Assembly: GCA_019918135.1 (NCBI GenBank)
Contig: WBZZ01005702.1
Span: forward strand, 1-37,160
Reading direction: 5' to 3'
DNA from: Paulinella micropora
Taxonomy: Eukaryota; Cercozoa; Imbricatea; Euglyphida; Paulinellidae
Length of the DNA stretch: 37,160 bases
Shown in pieces: positions 10,901 through 18,289 of this stretch. Each line of letters starts with the position of its first letter. Position 1 is the stretch's first letter. The position numbers and the translations under genes were made by a program. The notes under the pieces are model-generated. The model was given only the letters and a program-made list of their open reading frames with translations, was not told the origin of the DNA and searched no databases.

Positions 10901-11215
10901 ATTTGTAGGCTAGGTAAGACTTGTCGACAGAGGGACCATCCATGATGTAGTGTTCGGAAAAGCGATTTTGAAAGTGCAACAATCTAGACACCTGAACAAA
11001 AGTGCTCAACTGGACCGGAAGCGTTCACCCAGCCCCAAAAAATTAAGTTAGGCCTGAAAACATGTGTTTTTTTTTTATAAGGACTGAAACTCACCCGCAT
11101 GTGGTGAAATGCAATAAAAAATGGAAAACGGACCCAGTCCGGCCACTCGTCCCCAAAAGCTGATGTCCGAAACCGGTTTTCGTGCCTTGGTGGCACCGAG
11201 TGTTGGCTCAAACCG
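6722..11215 (-). CDS. Multi-exon gene: ParB-like domain plus N6/N4-type DNA methyltransferase
   Basis: The minus strand reads as one long intron-containing gene. In order: an N-terminal globular exon (11215-10545), a Ser/Pro/Lys-rich linker (10140-9487), a ParB-like segment (9411 to about 8800), a helical middle (to 8061), and a methyltransferase catalytic half with a Cys/His-rich tail. The catalytic motif appears as LLYADLPYNIS (DLPY at 7785-7774), matching the D/N/S-P-P-Y/F/W motif IV of amino-methyltransferases with Leu replacing the first Pro. The glycine-rich SAM site follows (VLVACMGSGSEVIGALQ, then VTGLDID), the motif order of beta-class enzymes. The product would methylate adenine N6 or cytosine N4 in DNA. 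In-frame TAG at 8061-8063 and 6919-6921 and TAA at 7214-7216, plus frame breaks, mean it is recoded, misassembled or a pseudogene. The ParB-plus-methylase layout is known mainly from phages and large DNA viruses, so ancestral transfer is possible. Confidence 0.6.
7984..8060 (-). other. Short intron (77 nt) carrying a degenerate AT palindrome
   Basis: The sequence starts GTTCTGAG and ends TTTTTTGACAG on the minus strand, and splicing joins two phase-0 exons (...EEVEQP-stop and ASVSEDQQIHFGYA...). It includes a half-degraded copy of the recurrent palindrome (at 8000-8016), about 20 bases from the acceptor. The in-frame TAG lies just before the donor. Confidence 0.55.
8061..9411 (-). CDS. ParB-like segment and helical middle of the methyltransferase gene
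   Basis: The exon begins at 9411 after a CTTTTGCAG acceptor. An early stretch (RAVTDRALDQDHVNQLVENF, then PKKIQWVGWL) followed after a frame change near 8985 by FSLQAIVGLHSSHAMQHL resembles the ParB N-terminal pattern, in which a residue window is followed by a G-x-H/E-R-x-x-A-M box. This is an inference from pattern, not a clear match. The middle is charged and helical (EEMQQLIEDLKEGKAGEVKQ). A second frame change occurs near 8275 at a T-run, after which the frame continues through LDDETGRKIINRTVDILYLK to a TAG at 8061-8063. That TAG sits directly before a GTTCTG donor, so the exon junction reads CCATAG|GT, one transition from the common CAG|GT. Confidence 0.5.
9487..10140 (-). CDS. Ser/Pro/Lys-rich linker exon of the methyltransferase gene
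   Basis: The exon starts right after a TTTAACTTAG acceptor (10141) and encodes about 217 residues. It opens DGCKQEVKETIADSQCPP, then becomes low complexity: an uninterrupted Ser run, Pro/Thr/Ala repeats and a KKRKMNGEK basic cluster that could be a nuclear localisation signal. Such a composition predicts a disordered linker. An in-frame TAA ends the frame at 9487, at the edge of a T-rich intron (about 9412-9485) that contains two near-identical copies of an A-rich segment. The exact donor is unresolved because the obvious GT sites do not preserve phase with the next exon. Confidence 0.5.
   Translation of the reverse strand, partial: DGCKQEVKETIADSQCPPVDPASVFHPSNSLARSASRVESSESSVGATDITKTETQKEDAPADSAMARRVSAQLAAGRPQSPASVASADTQPSSSSSSSSSSSSSSSSSTSTPLRTIPSTKRQPKTAVGPTTPQAKSTSATASTAPSSSSSSPAAQGPLSPASSSSSASTPEPSGKRKPEASPEVLEPAEKKRKMNGEKGLGRNISDAEKQAVEKNE
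10545..11215 (-). CDS. N-terminal exons of the methyltransferase gene
   Basis: Two exons are supported. The first ends in AFHHMR before a GTGAGT donor at 11094; the second begins VSRLLHFQNRFSEHY after a TTGTTCAG acceptor at 10992. The 103-base intron keeps the frame. The second exon encodes about 145 residues rich in Trp and acidic residues (SYLAYKWWITPELQLAVSLL, later YFEGWPEEGVTWDEKLYDIL). I do not recognise the domain. The true start codon was not fixed; in-frame sequence extends to about 11215 near the divergent intergenic region. The donor at the end of this block (about 10545) could not be placed in a phase matching the next exon. Confidence 0.5.
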
Positions 11216-11400
11216 GCTCACTTTCCAAAATATGGCATATATTTTTTTTCTGAGACATCATTTGAAAGCGATTTTTTTACCATTTTTTCCGGACGGATTT
11301 GTTGAAAAGGGTCCATTGTCGGAATATGCCATATTTCTGTTTTCCGACAACCCTTGTAAAACCATTTTCGCCACTTCTTTTTTTTTTTTGACAATATTAG
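11216..11400. promoter_or_regulatory. Divergent intergenic region with hairpin-flanked palindromes
   Basis: The region separates the 5' ends of the minus-strand methyltransferase gene and the plus-strand gene. It carries two palindromes (11227-11243 and 11321-11336). The second is nested in a longer inverted repeat, TTGTCGGAA (11316-11324) with TTCCGACAA (11342-11350), giving a stem that encloses the palindrome. A shared promoter is a natural inference, but the region could equally be the 5' intron of the plus gene, since an acceptor-like TATTAG ends at 11400. Confidence 0.35.
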
Positions 11401-11651
11401 GTTCTCAAGCGAGGTTACCTGTCTGCGCTGAGAACCCACTTCGTTGAAGTGGCAAAATCGATCCAGAGCACTCCTTTTGTTCCTGATTGCAACGCGTTCT
11501 CAGAAGACGATCTGAAGATCAAGAAAGCTTTCTGCAGTAAGTTGCCTGTAGCACGTTCAATGCATTTTTTTTTCTCTTGTGGTCAGGCGATTTCATGGGC
11601 TTTGAGGCTTGGGTAAAAATGTTCGCGCCTGACAGGCTTTACAGATCTTGA
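11401..11651 (+). CDS. 5' coding exons of unrecognised plus-strand gene
   Basis: After a T-rich tract and TATTAG, an open frame reads VLKRGYLSALRTHFVEVAKS, then FVPDCNAFSEDDLKIKKAFC. A GTAAGT donor at 11537 and a GTGGTCAG acceptor ending at 11586 define a 50-base intron, and the frame continues as DFMGFEAWVKMFAPDRLYRS before TGA. A diverged copy of the first exon appears at about 18470-18520. I do not recognise the protein. An upstream start codon was not identified, and the coding signal changes frame near 11645. Confidence 0.45.
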
Positions 11652-12002
11652 CACAAATATTATTAGCGCATGTTAGGCATCCGAACGGTCAGTTTCGCAA
11701 AATTGAAGAACATGACGCGCAAATTTTTTTGTCGGAGGGCAGACAAGCGTTTTCATGCTTCCTTCTTTTCGTCATGCTTCAACAGGGTCAGCGTTTTCTC
11801 CAGTGGGAACTTGACTTGTGCCTTGAACTCAAGCATCGAGGACTGAGTAGGGAAGGACTCGATGTTTTGTCATTGTTCGGAAGAGTGATTCCGATCAAAA
11901 GTTTTGATGGCCGCCGCAAAATTCGCCTTCAGGAAATCAAGACATCTCTAAGGTTCTTTCCTTCCCATCTCCGTTACGCCTGGATGATCATGAACTGTTC
12001 TG
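11648..12002 (+). CDS. Middle coding segment of unrecognised plus-strand gene
   Basis: An open frame reads LLAHVRHPNGQFRKIEEHDA and, after a pyrimidine-rich stretch ending CAACAG that may be an intron acceptor, GQRFLQWELDLCLELKHRGL, then SLRFFPSHLRYAWMIMN. It follows the first exons after a frame change at about 11645. It stops making sense at the palindrome at 12003-12022, consistent with an intron starting near there. No family recognised. Confidence 0.35.
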
Positions 12003-12241
12003 AAAAATATGCGATATTTTTTGTCTTTTCGAAAATTTTACCTTGGTTGTAGTTCCTAGTAAGTGTAGTTACCAAAAATACGGCATATTTCGAAGTGTTT
12101 TCTGAAACCCACAAGTACGATTCCTTTCATTATTTGTACTTTAACTCTTGCAAAAATCCTTGGTGTGCACAATCACAAAAAACTCGATTCTCTGCGGATG
12201 GACTGTTTTTTTGTTGGTACTCTTTCTCGTTTTTTGCCATC

Positions 12242-12295
12242 AGATTGGCAAAAGACGAGGAAGAAAACAGATTGGCAAAAGACGAGGAAGAAAAC
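12242..12295. repeat. Perfect 27-bp tandem duplication
   Basis: Two identical head-to-tail 27-bp units (12242-12268 and 12269-12295) beginning AGATTGGCAAAAGACG. The length is a multiple of three, so it would keep a frame, but no convincing gene spans it. Perfect identity indicates a recent event. Confidence 0.9.
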
Positions 12296-12492
12296 ACACC
12301 GCTGCTGGTCTTTCTCATCATTTCTTTTACTAATACACCCTGGAAGAAACGGTGAAAAAACACCAAACCACGCTTGCTGGTCGTCTTCGGTTTCTTGTCA
12401 GTCAAATTAGACAGACAAGTTTCCGAAGAAAACGCACTTCAGCACACTTCTGATGATCTCATTGATCAAGATAATTGACATCCGATTAAAAG

Positions 12493-12891
12493 TTTCTTCC
12501 GCGGAGTTTTTCTGTGCGGTGTATTTGGATGCCAATGCTCTTGAGAATTTCAAAGTCTCTACGGTCGTTACTGGTTTGTGCCATTCTGCCCTGTCCAGAG
12601 GGACCAGGCAGAGTGGAACAACGTTAACCTCTCAAACTGGGTGCACAGCGCCGAAAAGAACCAAGTAGCTTTTTTTTCGGCGTTGCGCCATCCCTGGTGA
12701 AACTTGTTTTTAATTGGCTCAAGGGCATTGGCAAGACATTACAAATTTCTTCCGCGGAGTTTTTCTTTGCAGTAAAATTTCTTGCAAATGCTCTTATTCC
12801 GATCCTTGAAGCTTCGTCACTTGTTTGTTCCATTCTGCCCTGTCCAGAGGGACCAGGCAGAGTGGAGCAACCACTCAAACTGGTTGCACAG
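12493..12891. repeat. Diverged direct repeat of about 150 bp, two copies
   Basis: Copy A (about 12493-12648) and copy B (about 12746-12891) share their start TTCTTCCGCGGAGTTTTTCT, a middle GCCAATGCTCTT / GCAAATGCTCTT, and a highly similar end including CTGTCCAGAGGGACCAGGCA and the terminal CAAACTGG-GCACAG. The centre is more diverged. The spacer is about 100 bases. The CAG end and adjacent T run of copy B suggest intron-exon duplication. Confidence 0.8.
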
Positions 12892-12917
12892 TTTTTTTTT
12901 TTTTTTTTTTTTTTTTT
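12892..12917. repeat. T26 homopolymer
   Basis: A run of 26 T follows CACAG and precedes CCCTCAGTTTGCAAG. It could act as the pyrimidine tract of an acceptor ending CCCTCAG at about 12923. Confidence 0.9.
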
Positions 12918-13080
12918 CCCTCAGTTTGCAAGTGTGGAGGAGAAACGAGCCGACGATCTGAAGTCTACTTGGTTCGACAACTTCGCGACCAGCTTGAAGT
13001 TTCGGAACGTCGGAGTGCCGAACGTTGGGAGTGGCCCCTACAACAACGGCCTCTGGACTGTCTTCTGAATTTTGAAATCT

Positions 13081-13486
13081 CAGCGCCAGAGCCCTCCCAG
13101 CATGGTGCTTCGCCAAGGCCAGGTCGATGCTTTTCCAGATCTAGAGGATTTGTTTGACGACGCGGTCGCTGCCTTGACCCAAGCTAACATGAGAGATCTT
13201 CAAACCAACACAACGTTGATTTCAAACGATTTTTTGATAATTCTGTCTCCAAGCAGTGCACCAGGATTCCGCTTTGTTTGCCCCCGGACTTGTCAGTCGA
13301 CACCCGGCCCGGCAATGAGCCAGTTGTTTTTAAAGGTCTGAGAATGGAGGACCAGAACATTGAGTCGAACGACGCCCTTATCAAACTTCTCGAGAAACTT
13401 GATTTACAGCATCGCCGATCGGAGGTTTGGCGTTTCCAGCTTTTTACTGTAGATTCTAACATTTACAAGCGGATTTTAATTACAAG
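13081..13486 (+). CDS. Coding segment of unrecognised plus-strand gene (two frames)
   Basis: The first part reads MVLRQGQVDAFPDLEDLFDD, then AVAALTQANMRDLQTN. Near 13210 the frame changes and continues as HNVDFKRFFDNSVSKQCTRI, PLCLPPDLSVDTRPGNEPV and MEDQNIESNDALIKLLEKL, up to a GTAGTAATTC donor at 13487. Composition and uninterrupted length support real coding. No family recognised. The frame change may be an assembly indel or a mutation. Confidence 0.4.
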
Positions 13487-13544
13487 GTAGTAATTCTGTG
13501 CATGCATTCAAAAATATAGCATATTTTTTTAATTGATGTCACAG
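13487..13544 (+). other. Probable 58-nt intron containing the palindrome
   Basis: The sequence begins GTAGTAATTC and ends TGATGTCACAG, with a palindrome copy at 13510-13530 in the middle. Coding signal is present on both sides, but the flanking frames differ by one base, so the junction or one neighbouring base call is uncertain. Confidence 0.45.
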
Positions 13545-13748
13545 GCTTTGTACGATCGAAGCCGGGGTTTGTCGCAGTTGAAGTCCTGGATGTGTGTCTT
13601 CTTGGGCCATTGGCATGTTCACAAGTTCCTTTGTGTCTTGATTTGGCGTGAGCTTAAGCGCCAGGTTTTTGGGCCCTTTGGCATGAGCTTTTTCCTTCCA
13701 AAAAGTTCAGGATCAACCCTAGACTCAAGACGATTTCGGCGATCATGA
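13535..13748 (+). CDS. Coding segment of unrecognised plus-strand gene
   Basis: After the intron the open frame reads ALYDRSRGLSQLKSWMCVFL, then RELKRQVFGPFGMSFFLPKS, ending at TGA 13746-13748. It is followed by the repeated ATCATGACCTACGTT block, which may have displaced the original continuation. No family recognised. Confidence 0.35.
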
Positions 13749-13960
13749 CCTACGTTCGCCTTGCTTACCCCTTGTTTTGTTTGAGTGGTTCATGCTGACC
13801 TTTTTTTTTTGGTCTTCGGCGATCATGACCTACGTTTGATTTCGGCGATCATGACCTACGTTCAAGCTGACCTTCTCGACGATTTCAAGTTCAATCAAGA
13901 GCTCTCCCCTGCGCAGAGGGCCAACCTCGGAGGTTTGCTGGTTTTGTTTGAGTGGTTCAT
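13731..13960 (+). repeat. Short duplicated block (GATCATGACCTACGTT)
   Basis: CGGCGATCATGACCTACGTT occurs near 13737, 13817 and 13844; TTTGTTTGAGTGGTTCATG occurs near 13779 and again near 13945. The arrangement looks like duplication of a coding segment of the plus-strand gene with a short T10 insertion between copies. Confidence 0.75.
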
Positions 13961-14511
13961 GAGCCATGTTTGTGAGGTTTGAAAATATGTCATATTTTTC
14001 ATTTTTGTGTTTCAGGCCCAAGATCGATCTCGGCTGCGTGTCACTGATCAGGGAGAACATGCATGATCAGATTTTGTTTACTTGCATCGCGCCCTTCATG
14101 TCCTTCTCCACTTCAGAGCTAACGAGTACTCGCACGTTCTGTGCCTGCACCTTCTCACCCTCAACTACTGGAGGCGCCAAATGGAACATCCGGCGTGGAG
14201 GGCTTTTTGTCACGACCCTCGGATCTTTTCTGAAGAGCGTACGCGCTGCGAAGCAAATCTCAGCACTGTAGCCAGGCACTCTCTCACAGACCCCATGCGA
14301 TTCGACGTCCAGCACGTCGAGCAGACCCTGTTGCTAGTAACTCACAGTCGAGGCAATGTTGCGCCTCCTTCTGAGTCCCAAGGCCAAAAGCTCGAACCTC
14401 GCGGTGATGAAGTCAAGATTGCTTACAACTTCTTGTCGGATCTGATCGAGGACATTGTTCATGACCGGCCGGGGCAGCCCTTCGAAAGAAGACATTAAAC
14501 AAACACTTGTT
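13785..14511 (+). CDS. Coding exons of unrecognised plus-strand gene around the 39-nt intron
   Basis: The upstream exon reads MTYVQADLLDDFKFNQELSP, then AQRANLGGLLVLFEWFMSHV. It is joined in phase 0 across a 39-base intron (13977-14015) to AQDRSRLRVTDQGEHA, an in-frame TGA (14064-14066), then SDFVYLHRALHVLLHFRANE, YSHVLCLHLLTLNYWRRQME and about 100 further residues to TAA near 14498. The protein is helical and unrecognised. Sequence on both sides of the TGA reads as one protein, and CGA (Arg) is one C-to-T step away, so this looks like a nonsense change rather than an exon end. Confidence 0.45.
13977..14015 (+). other. 39-nt intron built around the AT palindrome
   Basis: The intron begins GTTTGAAAATATG, contains ATATGTCATAT with A and T arms, and ends TTTTTGTGTTTCAG. 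It keeps phase 0 between two coding exons. Apart from donor and acceptor, almost the whole intron is palindrome plus a T-rich tail. Confidence 0.6.
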
Positions 14512-14539
14512 GCCTTCCATATAAATTAAAGGTCGAGGT

Positions 14540-15019
14540 CATGAATGACGTGTTGCCGAAGTTTGCCCAAAACGTGGATCAGTGTCGTCGACTCACTGTT
14601 TTGGACTGGCTGGTAACTGTTCGTGCCGCAATCGAACACTGACACGTTGACGATCCAGACGAAAGCGTTGATTTGGCCCGTGCGGAGTCAGGTCTGACAA
14701 GTCTCAGTAGTGCATCGTCCTCCGTGTCATCTGGGGATCAACCGCCGGATGGCAAGGCACATCCATGCCTCGCCCTCGCCGAAGACGCCGCCGAGGTGAG
14801 GCACCGGCTTCTGACGGCGAGGACACTGACGGAATGACACAGAGCGAAGCTGGAGACACTTCAGACAGTTCTGACAGTGATGTGTCAAAATTTTCAGAAT
14901 CAGCATCTACTGTCGCCTCCGCGTCAGTGCAGCAGTCTTTGAGGCCTCCTGAGCGCAGAGCTGCAGCGTCGTGGCGCCCGGGCGTCCACATCATGTCAAT
15001 TGCAGTTTTGGTTTTCTGA
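14540..15019 (+). CDS. 3' acidic Ser-rich end of unrecognised plus-strand gene
   Basis: One frame reads VMNDVLPKFAQNVDQCRRLT, VLDWLVTVRAAIEH, an in-frame TGA (14640-14642), HVDDPDESVDLARAESGLTS and a Ser run. Near 14780 a second frame takes over: RPRRRRRRGEAPASDGEDTD, then SDSSDSDVSKFSESAST, ending at TGA 15017-15019. The disordered Ser/Asp composition resembles the linker of the divergent methyltransferase gene. Function unknown. Confidence 0.35.
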
Positions 15020-15580
15020 GGATATTCAGTCGGGGGCTTCTTCTTCCTCCCAGCAGAACACAATGTAGTGCACGTTGTTTTTTAGTTTACATTGAAAGCT
15101 TTGATGATGGTTGTTCCGGTCTTCGGTTCGGATTTAGGGTTTTCGGGCATTCTTTGATTTCATTCATTGTTCCCAACCGGTATTCACTACGAGTTTTTGT
15201 AATCATTAAACTTCAAAAATATGACATATTTTTGTTTCATGAAAATTCATGTTTCGGATTTTTGAGTTTGTCCCATTGGAAGGATTCGCTTTCAATTAGC
15301 AAGGCACCTCACCGGTTGGCTTTTACAACTTGACCGGCTTCAAAGCTAGCCTTCTTCAATCTTGACTCACCAGTTCCTGCACAAACAATCCTGTCATTCT
15401 TTTCGTCCCTTCATTTCTTTTTTCAAGTCGTTGTTTGCTTTCAGTTTTTTTTTTCCAGCACGAGTTGAAACTAGTAGAATATGTCATATTTTCGTCGTGT
15501 TAACATTGGCCTGTTTTTATTAATTACAAAAATAATATTTTACCCCTCCGAGGGTGGGTGGGGGGGGGGGGGGAAATGAA
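15020..15580. other. AT-rich non-coding interval with two palindromes and a G14 run
   Basis: No gene seen. It contains palindrome copies at 15214-15234 and 15477-15494 and a G14 run at 15560-15573 next to the left inverted repeat of the following unit. Confidence 0.5.
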
Positions 15581-15599
15581 GCCGTACGTTGGCAGGTCC
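15581..15599 (+). repeat. Left terminal inverted repeat (19 bp)
   Basis: GCCGTACGTTGGCAGGTCC; perfect inverted match to 17661-17679. Confidence 0.85.
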
Positions 15600-16205
15600 T
15601 GGACCAAGATATTTATTCAACCCATATGTTTTTTAGGTTGTTTTAGTGGGGTCCAAAACGGAGGTAACTATAACTTTTCGAGATTTTAACATTTTTTAAT
15701 CACTATTTTTTGTTGTAAACATCACGATGTGATCTGGTTTCGACTTAAAAATAATAATAATAATTTGAAATTCAAATTTTATAACGGTTGAAAGTTTTGT
15801 GTTTTGTTTATAAAAAAGGATAATAGGCAAAGTTTTACCATAATTCACCTTAATTTGGTCAGGGTAATATCGAGGCTGAGCTTTCTGATCTGCAGCCCTT
15901 TTGAATAAAGGAGCAGTACTTCAAAAGCCTTAGTTTCTGGGTTTTTTGGTGTTTTTGGCACCATTTTTTATAAAATCCTGGGAACTCAATCATTTTTTTG
16001 TGGTGGGTGTCGGGGCCGGCCGGTCTAAGACAAGATGCCAGAGGAAAGGGTTCCCTGAGTGCATCAGCTATCTTTTACCACAACTTGAGCATGTTAAAGC
16101 TATCCAAGTATATACATAGTAACTTTGAGTGTTTTTGATTACTTGTACAAAATATTTCTGCATAATTTTACTTGTAGGCTACAAACCAGCTAGGAGAAAA
16201 CCACT

Positions 16206-16233
16206 TTTTTTTGTTGTTGTTGTTGTTGTTGTT

Positions 16234-16269
<36 letters not shown>

Positions 16270-16280
16270 GCTGTTGTTGT
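16206..16280. repeat. (TTG)n microsatellite
   Basis: About 23 TTG units with a TTA and a CTG interruption, following a T run. The poly-Leu open frame across it is a repeat artefact. Confidence 0.95.
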
Positions 16281-16905
16281 CGAAACACGAAAATCTCAAA
16301 TTTCGTAGTTTGAGTATTATTTCTTGCACAGATGAAAAGGTGAATCGTTTTGTACTATCATTAAACGTATTTCTCCAACTTTGTGTTAACGTTATTTGTA
16401 AATGTCTGTGGAAGGCAAAAACTCAAAATCACAAAAGCAGCGATTTTCTGGTTTTGGGAACATATACATCTTAGTATTCATCAGTTTTAAGAATTTTAAG
16501 TATTGGAATCGTCTTTCACCACCATAAAGTAAAACTTCACCAAAGGATTTTTGTTCATTTTGCCTAGAAGGTACAAACTAAAAAGTGGGTTTTCACAACT
16601 TCACGTGTCTGACCTACACATGCCTGTATATTTTTTCCTGGACCTTTCTCCTCCAGTTTTTTTAGTGTAATCATGTCTCACAGACATATACTTACGATAG
16701 ATACAAAAATATTGAAATAGAGAAGTGTCTGCTTCACTCCTGGAGGCAGGCAAGTCCAAGATGTCGGAATGTCAAAAAAGTTTTGATCAGTTTTCTTCTG
16801 GGTTTCATGTGTTTTTTTCAACAGAAACTACGTAGATGTGAAGGCATAGTGTTTTAAGACTCCCCTAACCTATTTAGGAGCTGTAAGACCGTCAATTGTT
16901 TTAAT

Positions 16906-16922
16906 TGTGTGTGTGTGTGTGA

Positions 16923-16966
<44 letters not shown>

Positions 16967-17006
16967 CAGTGTGTGTGTGTGTGTGACAGTGTGTGTGTGT
17001 GTGTGT
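16906..17006. repeat. (GT)n microsatellite with GACA interruptions
   Basis: Four GT blocks are separated by three copies of the same GACA interruption, suggesting expansion of an interrupted unit. Confidence 0.95.
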
Positions 17007-17660
17007 TTTCAGCTGCCCTTGAGGGGCTGTTTTCCGGTTGACTCTACGTGTCTTAGATATATTGAAAATTATTGAAATTCGATCAAATTGTTTACTGAGA
17101 CATACTGTACAGTATTTTATAGTTCAAAATCTAATAGAGCAATCCAAAAAAACAGATTCAGCAGTCATAATCGTGTTGATTTGACCACTTTTCAGAAATA
17201 AAAAGAATATAAAGAATTCGATAGCGTTGTGCCATCCGGACACTTTTCCCGCAAAAATTCGGGAAATTTTTCATCCAATGACATTATGGTGAAAAAGTAT
17301 ACAAACTTCATTCGAGTCGCGGATAGTTTATTATGTCTACTTAACATTTTTTTGAATCCGATTGAAGTACTGTAATTAGTTACATCTGAATTTTAATATA
17401 CTATAATTTGGGTTAAAACGATCTTACCACGAACTTAACTTTGTGTTGTGATGACTAAATTTACATATGAACAGATACAGTGGCAATCCCGGCACAGAGA
17501 TCAAAATCATGTAGGCGCAGATAGGTAAATATGCGAACTTTTCTTATACCCCTATACACAGTGATGCCACCTTATAGAGATGATGAGCTATATCCTAGAT
17601 ATCTACCGTAGTAGATCTAGTCAAGATATGGTTATACCCGTTTCTACACATATGATGCTT

Positions 17661-17679
17661 GGACCTGCCAACGTACGGC
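17661..17679 (-). repeat. Right terminal inverted repeat (19 bp)
   Basis: GGACCTGCCAACGTACGGC; exact reverse complement of 15581-15599. Confidence 0.85.
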
Positions 17680-18289
17680 AAATTGAATTTAGGAGTTAAA
17701 AAAATATGTGTAATGTATTAAAATTTTCTGTTTTAACCCGCCGGGGTAAACGTGAAAACAACGTCATGAAAACAGTTTCAGCCATCGAAAAACAGTGTAG
17801 CCTTGCAATTTTAGCTCAAGCAAGTGGTTTTTAAAATTTATGACAAGATCGTGCATCTCTAGGTCAATATTTTCTTCATTTTAAATGTTTGTAAACTAGT
17901 TAAACTCACCATCAATCTTCATTAACAAATTTTATTTCCAGACATCAACTTAAGTTCTTGATCTAACTAAAAGATGAAAAATGTCGAAAAAAAAAATTGT
18001 TCATTAGTTTTACAACGTCCCAAAACAGATTTGAGACGTTCTCACAAACAAAGTACCAATGCAAAAGCGCTCACATGACTAGATTTATTCAAAGGCTTCA
18101 AAAAATAATCAGCATGCTTGAAAACATGCTTTTTTTTAAAGGTTTTTGTAGGATTAAAACGGTGCCAACATATTTCTTTAGCAATCAAAAATGGAAAATT
18201 GACTTAGTTTGTTCAGTCATTAAAAAAAAAGTTAGCCTAAACTACTTTCAGCGCTTTGATTAAGCTGATTGTCGATTCAAAAGCAATCA
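17680..18289. other. AT-rich interval, no gene seen
   Basis: Low GC with a few short open frames of unremarkable composition. No motif, RNA gene or repeat recognised apart from short A/T runs. Confidence 0.5.

Larger units (their letters stand above)
12023..13080. other. Duplicated, mostly non-coding interval
   Basis: The interval contains a palindrome copy (12073-12091), a perfect 27-bp tandem duplication, a diverged direct repeat of about 150 bp, a small inverted repeat (CGCCGAAAAG at 12649 with a T-run and CGGCG) and a 26-base T run. Open frames are short and consist largely of the repeats. It may be a long intron of the plus-strand gene or an insertion. Confidence 0.4.
15581..17679. mobile_element. 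2.1-kb AT-rich unit bounded by 19-bp perfect inverted repeats
   Basis: The 19-mer GCCGTACGTTGGCAGGTCC (15581-15599) recurs as its exact reverse complement at 17661-17679. A chance 19-bp perfect match in inverted orientation 2.1 kb apart is very unlikely, and the GC-rich ends contrast with the AT-rich interior. No transposase frame is visible, so if mobile it is non-autonomous (MITE-like or foldback-like). The interior holds TTG and GT microsatellites. No clear target-site duplication was found; flanks are AAATGAA on the left and AAATTGAA on the right, similar but not identical. A segmental inverted duplication of the ends is the alternative. Confidence 0.6.

Noticed and set aside
6722..15019. 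DIRS-type or Crypton element carrying the methyltransferase gene
   Set aside because: Some DIRS elements encode a methyltransferase, but no tyrosine recombinase, RT or split direct repeats were seen around these genes.
16211..16474. Open frame starting with poly-Leu
   Set aside because: Produced by the TTG microsatellite; the remainder is AT-rich sequence with no protein-like composition.
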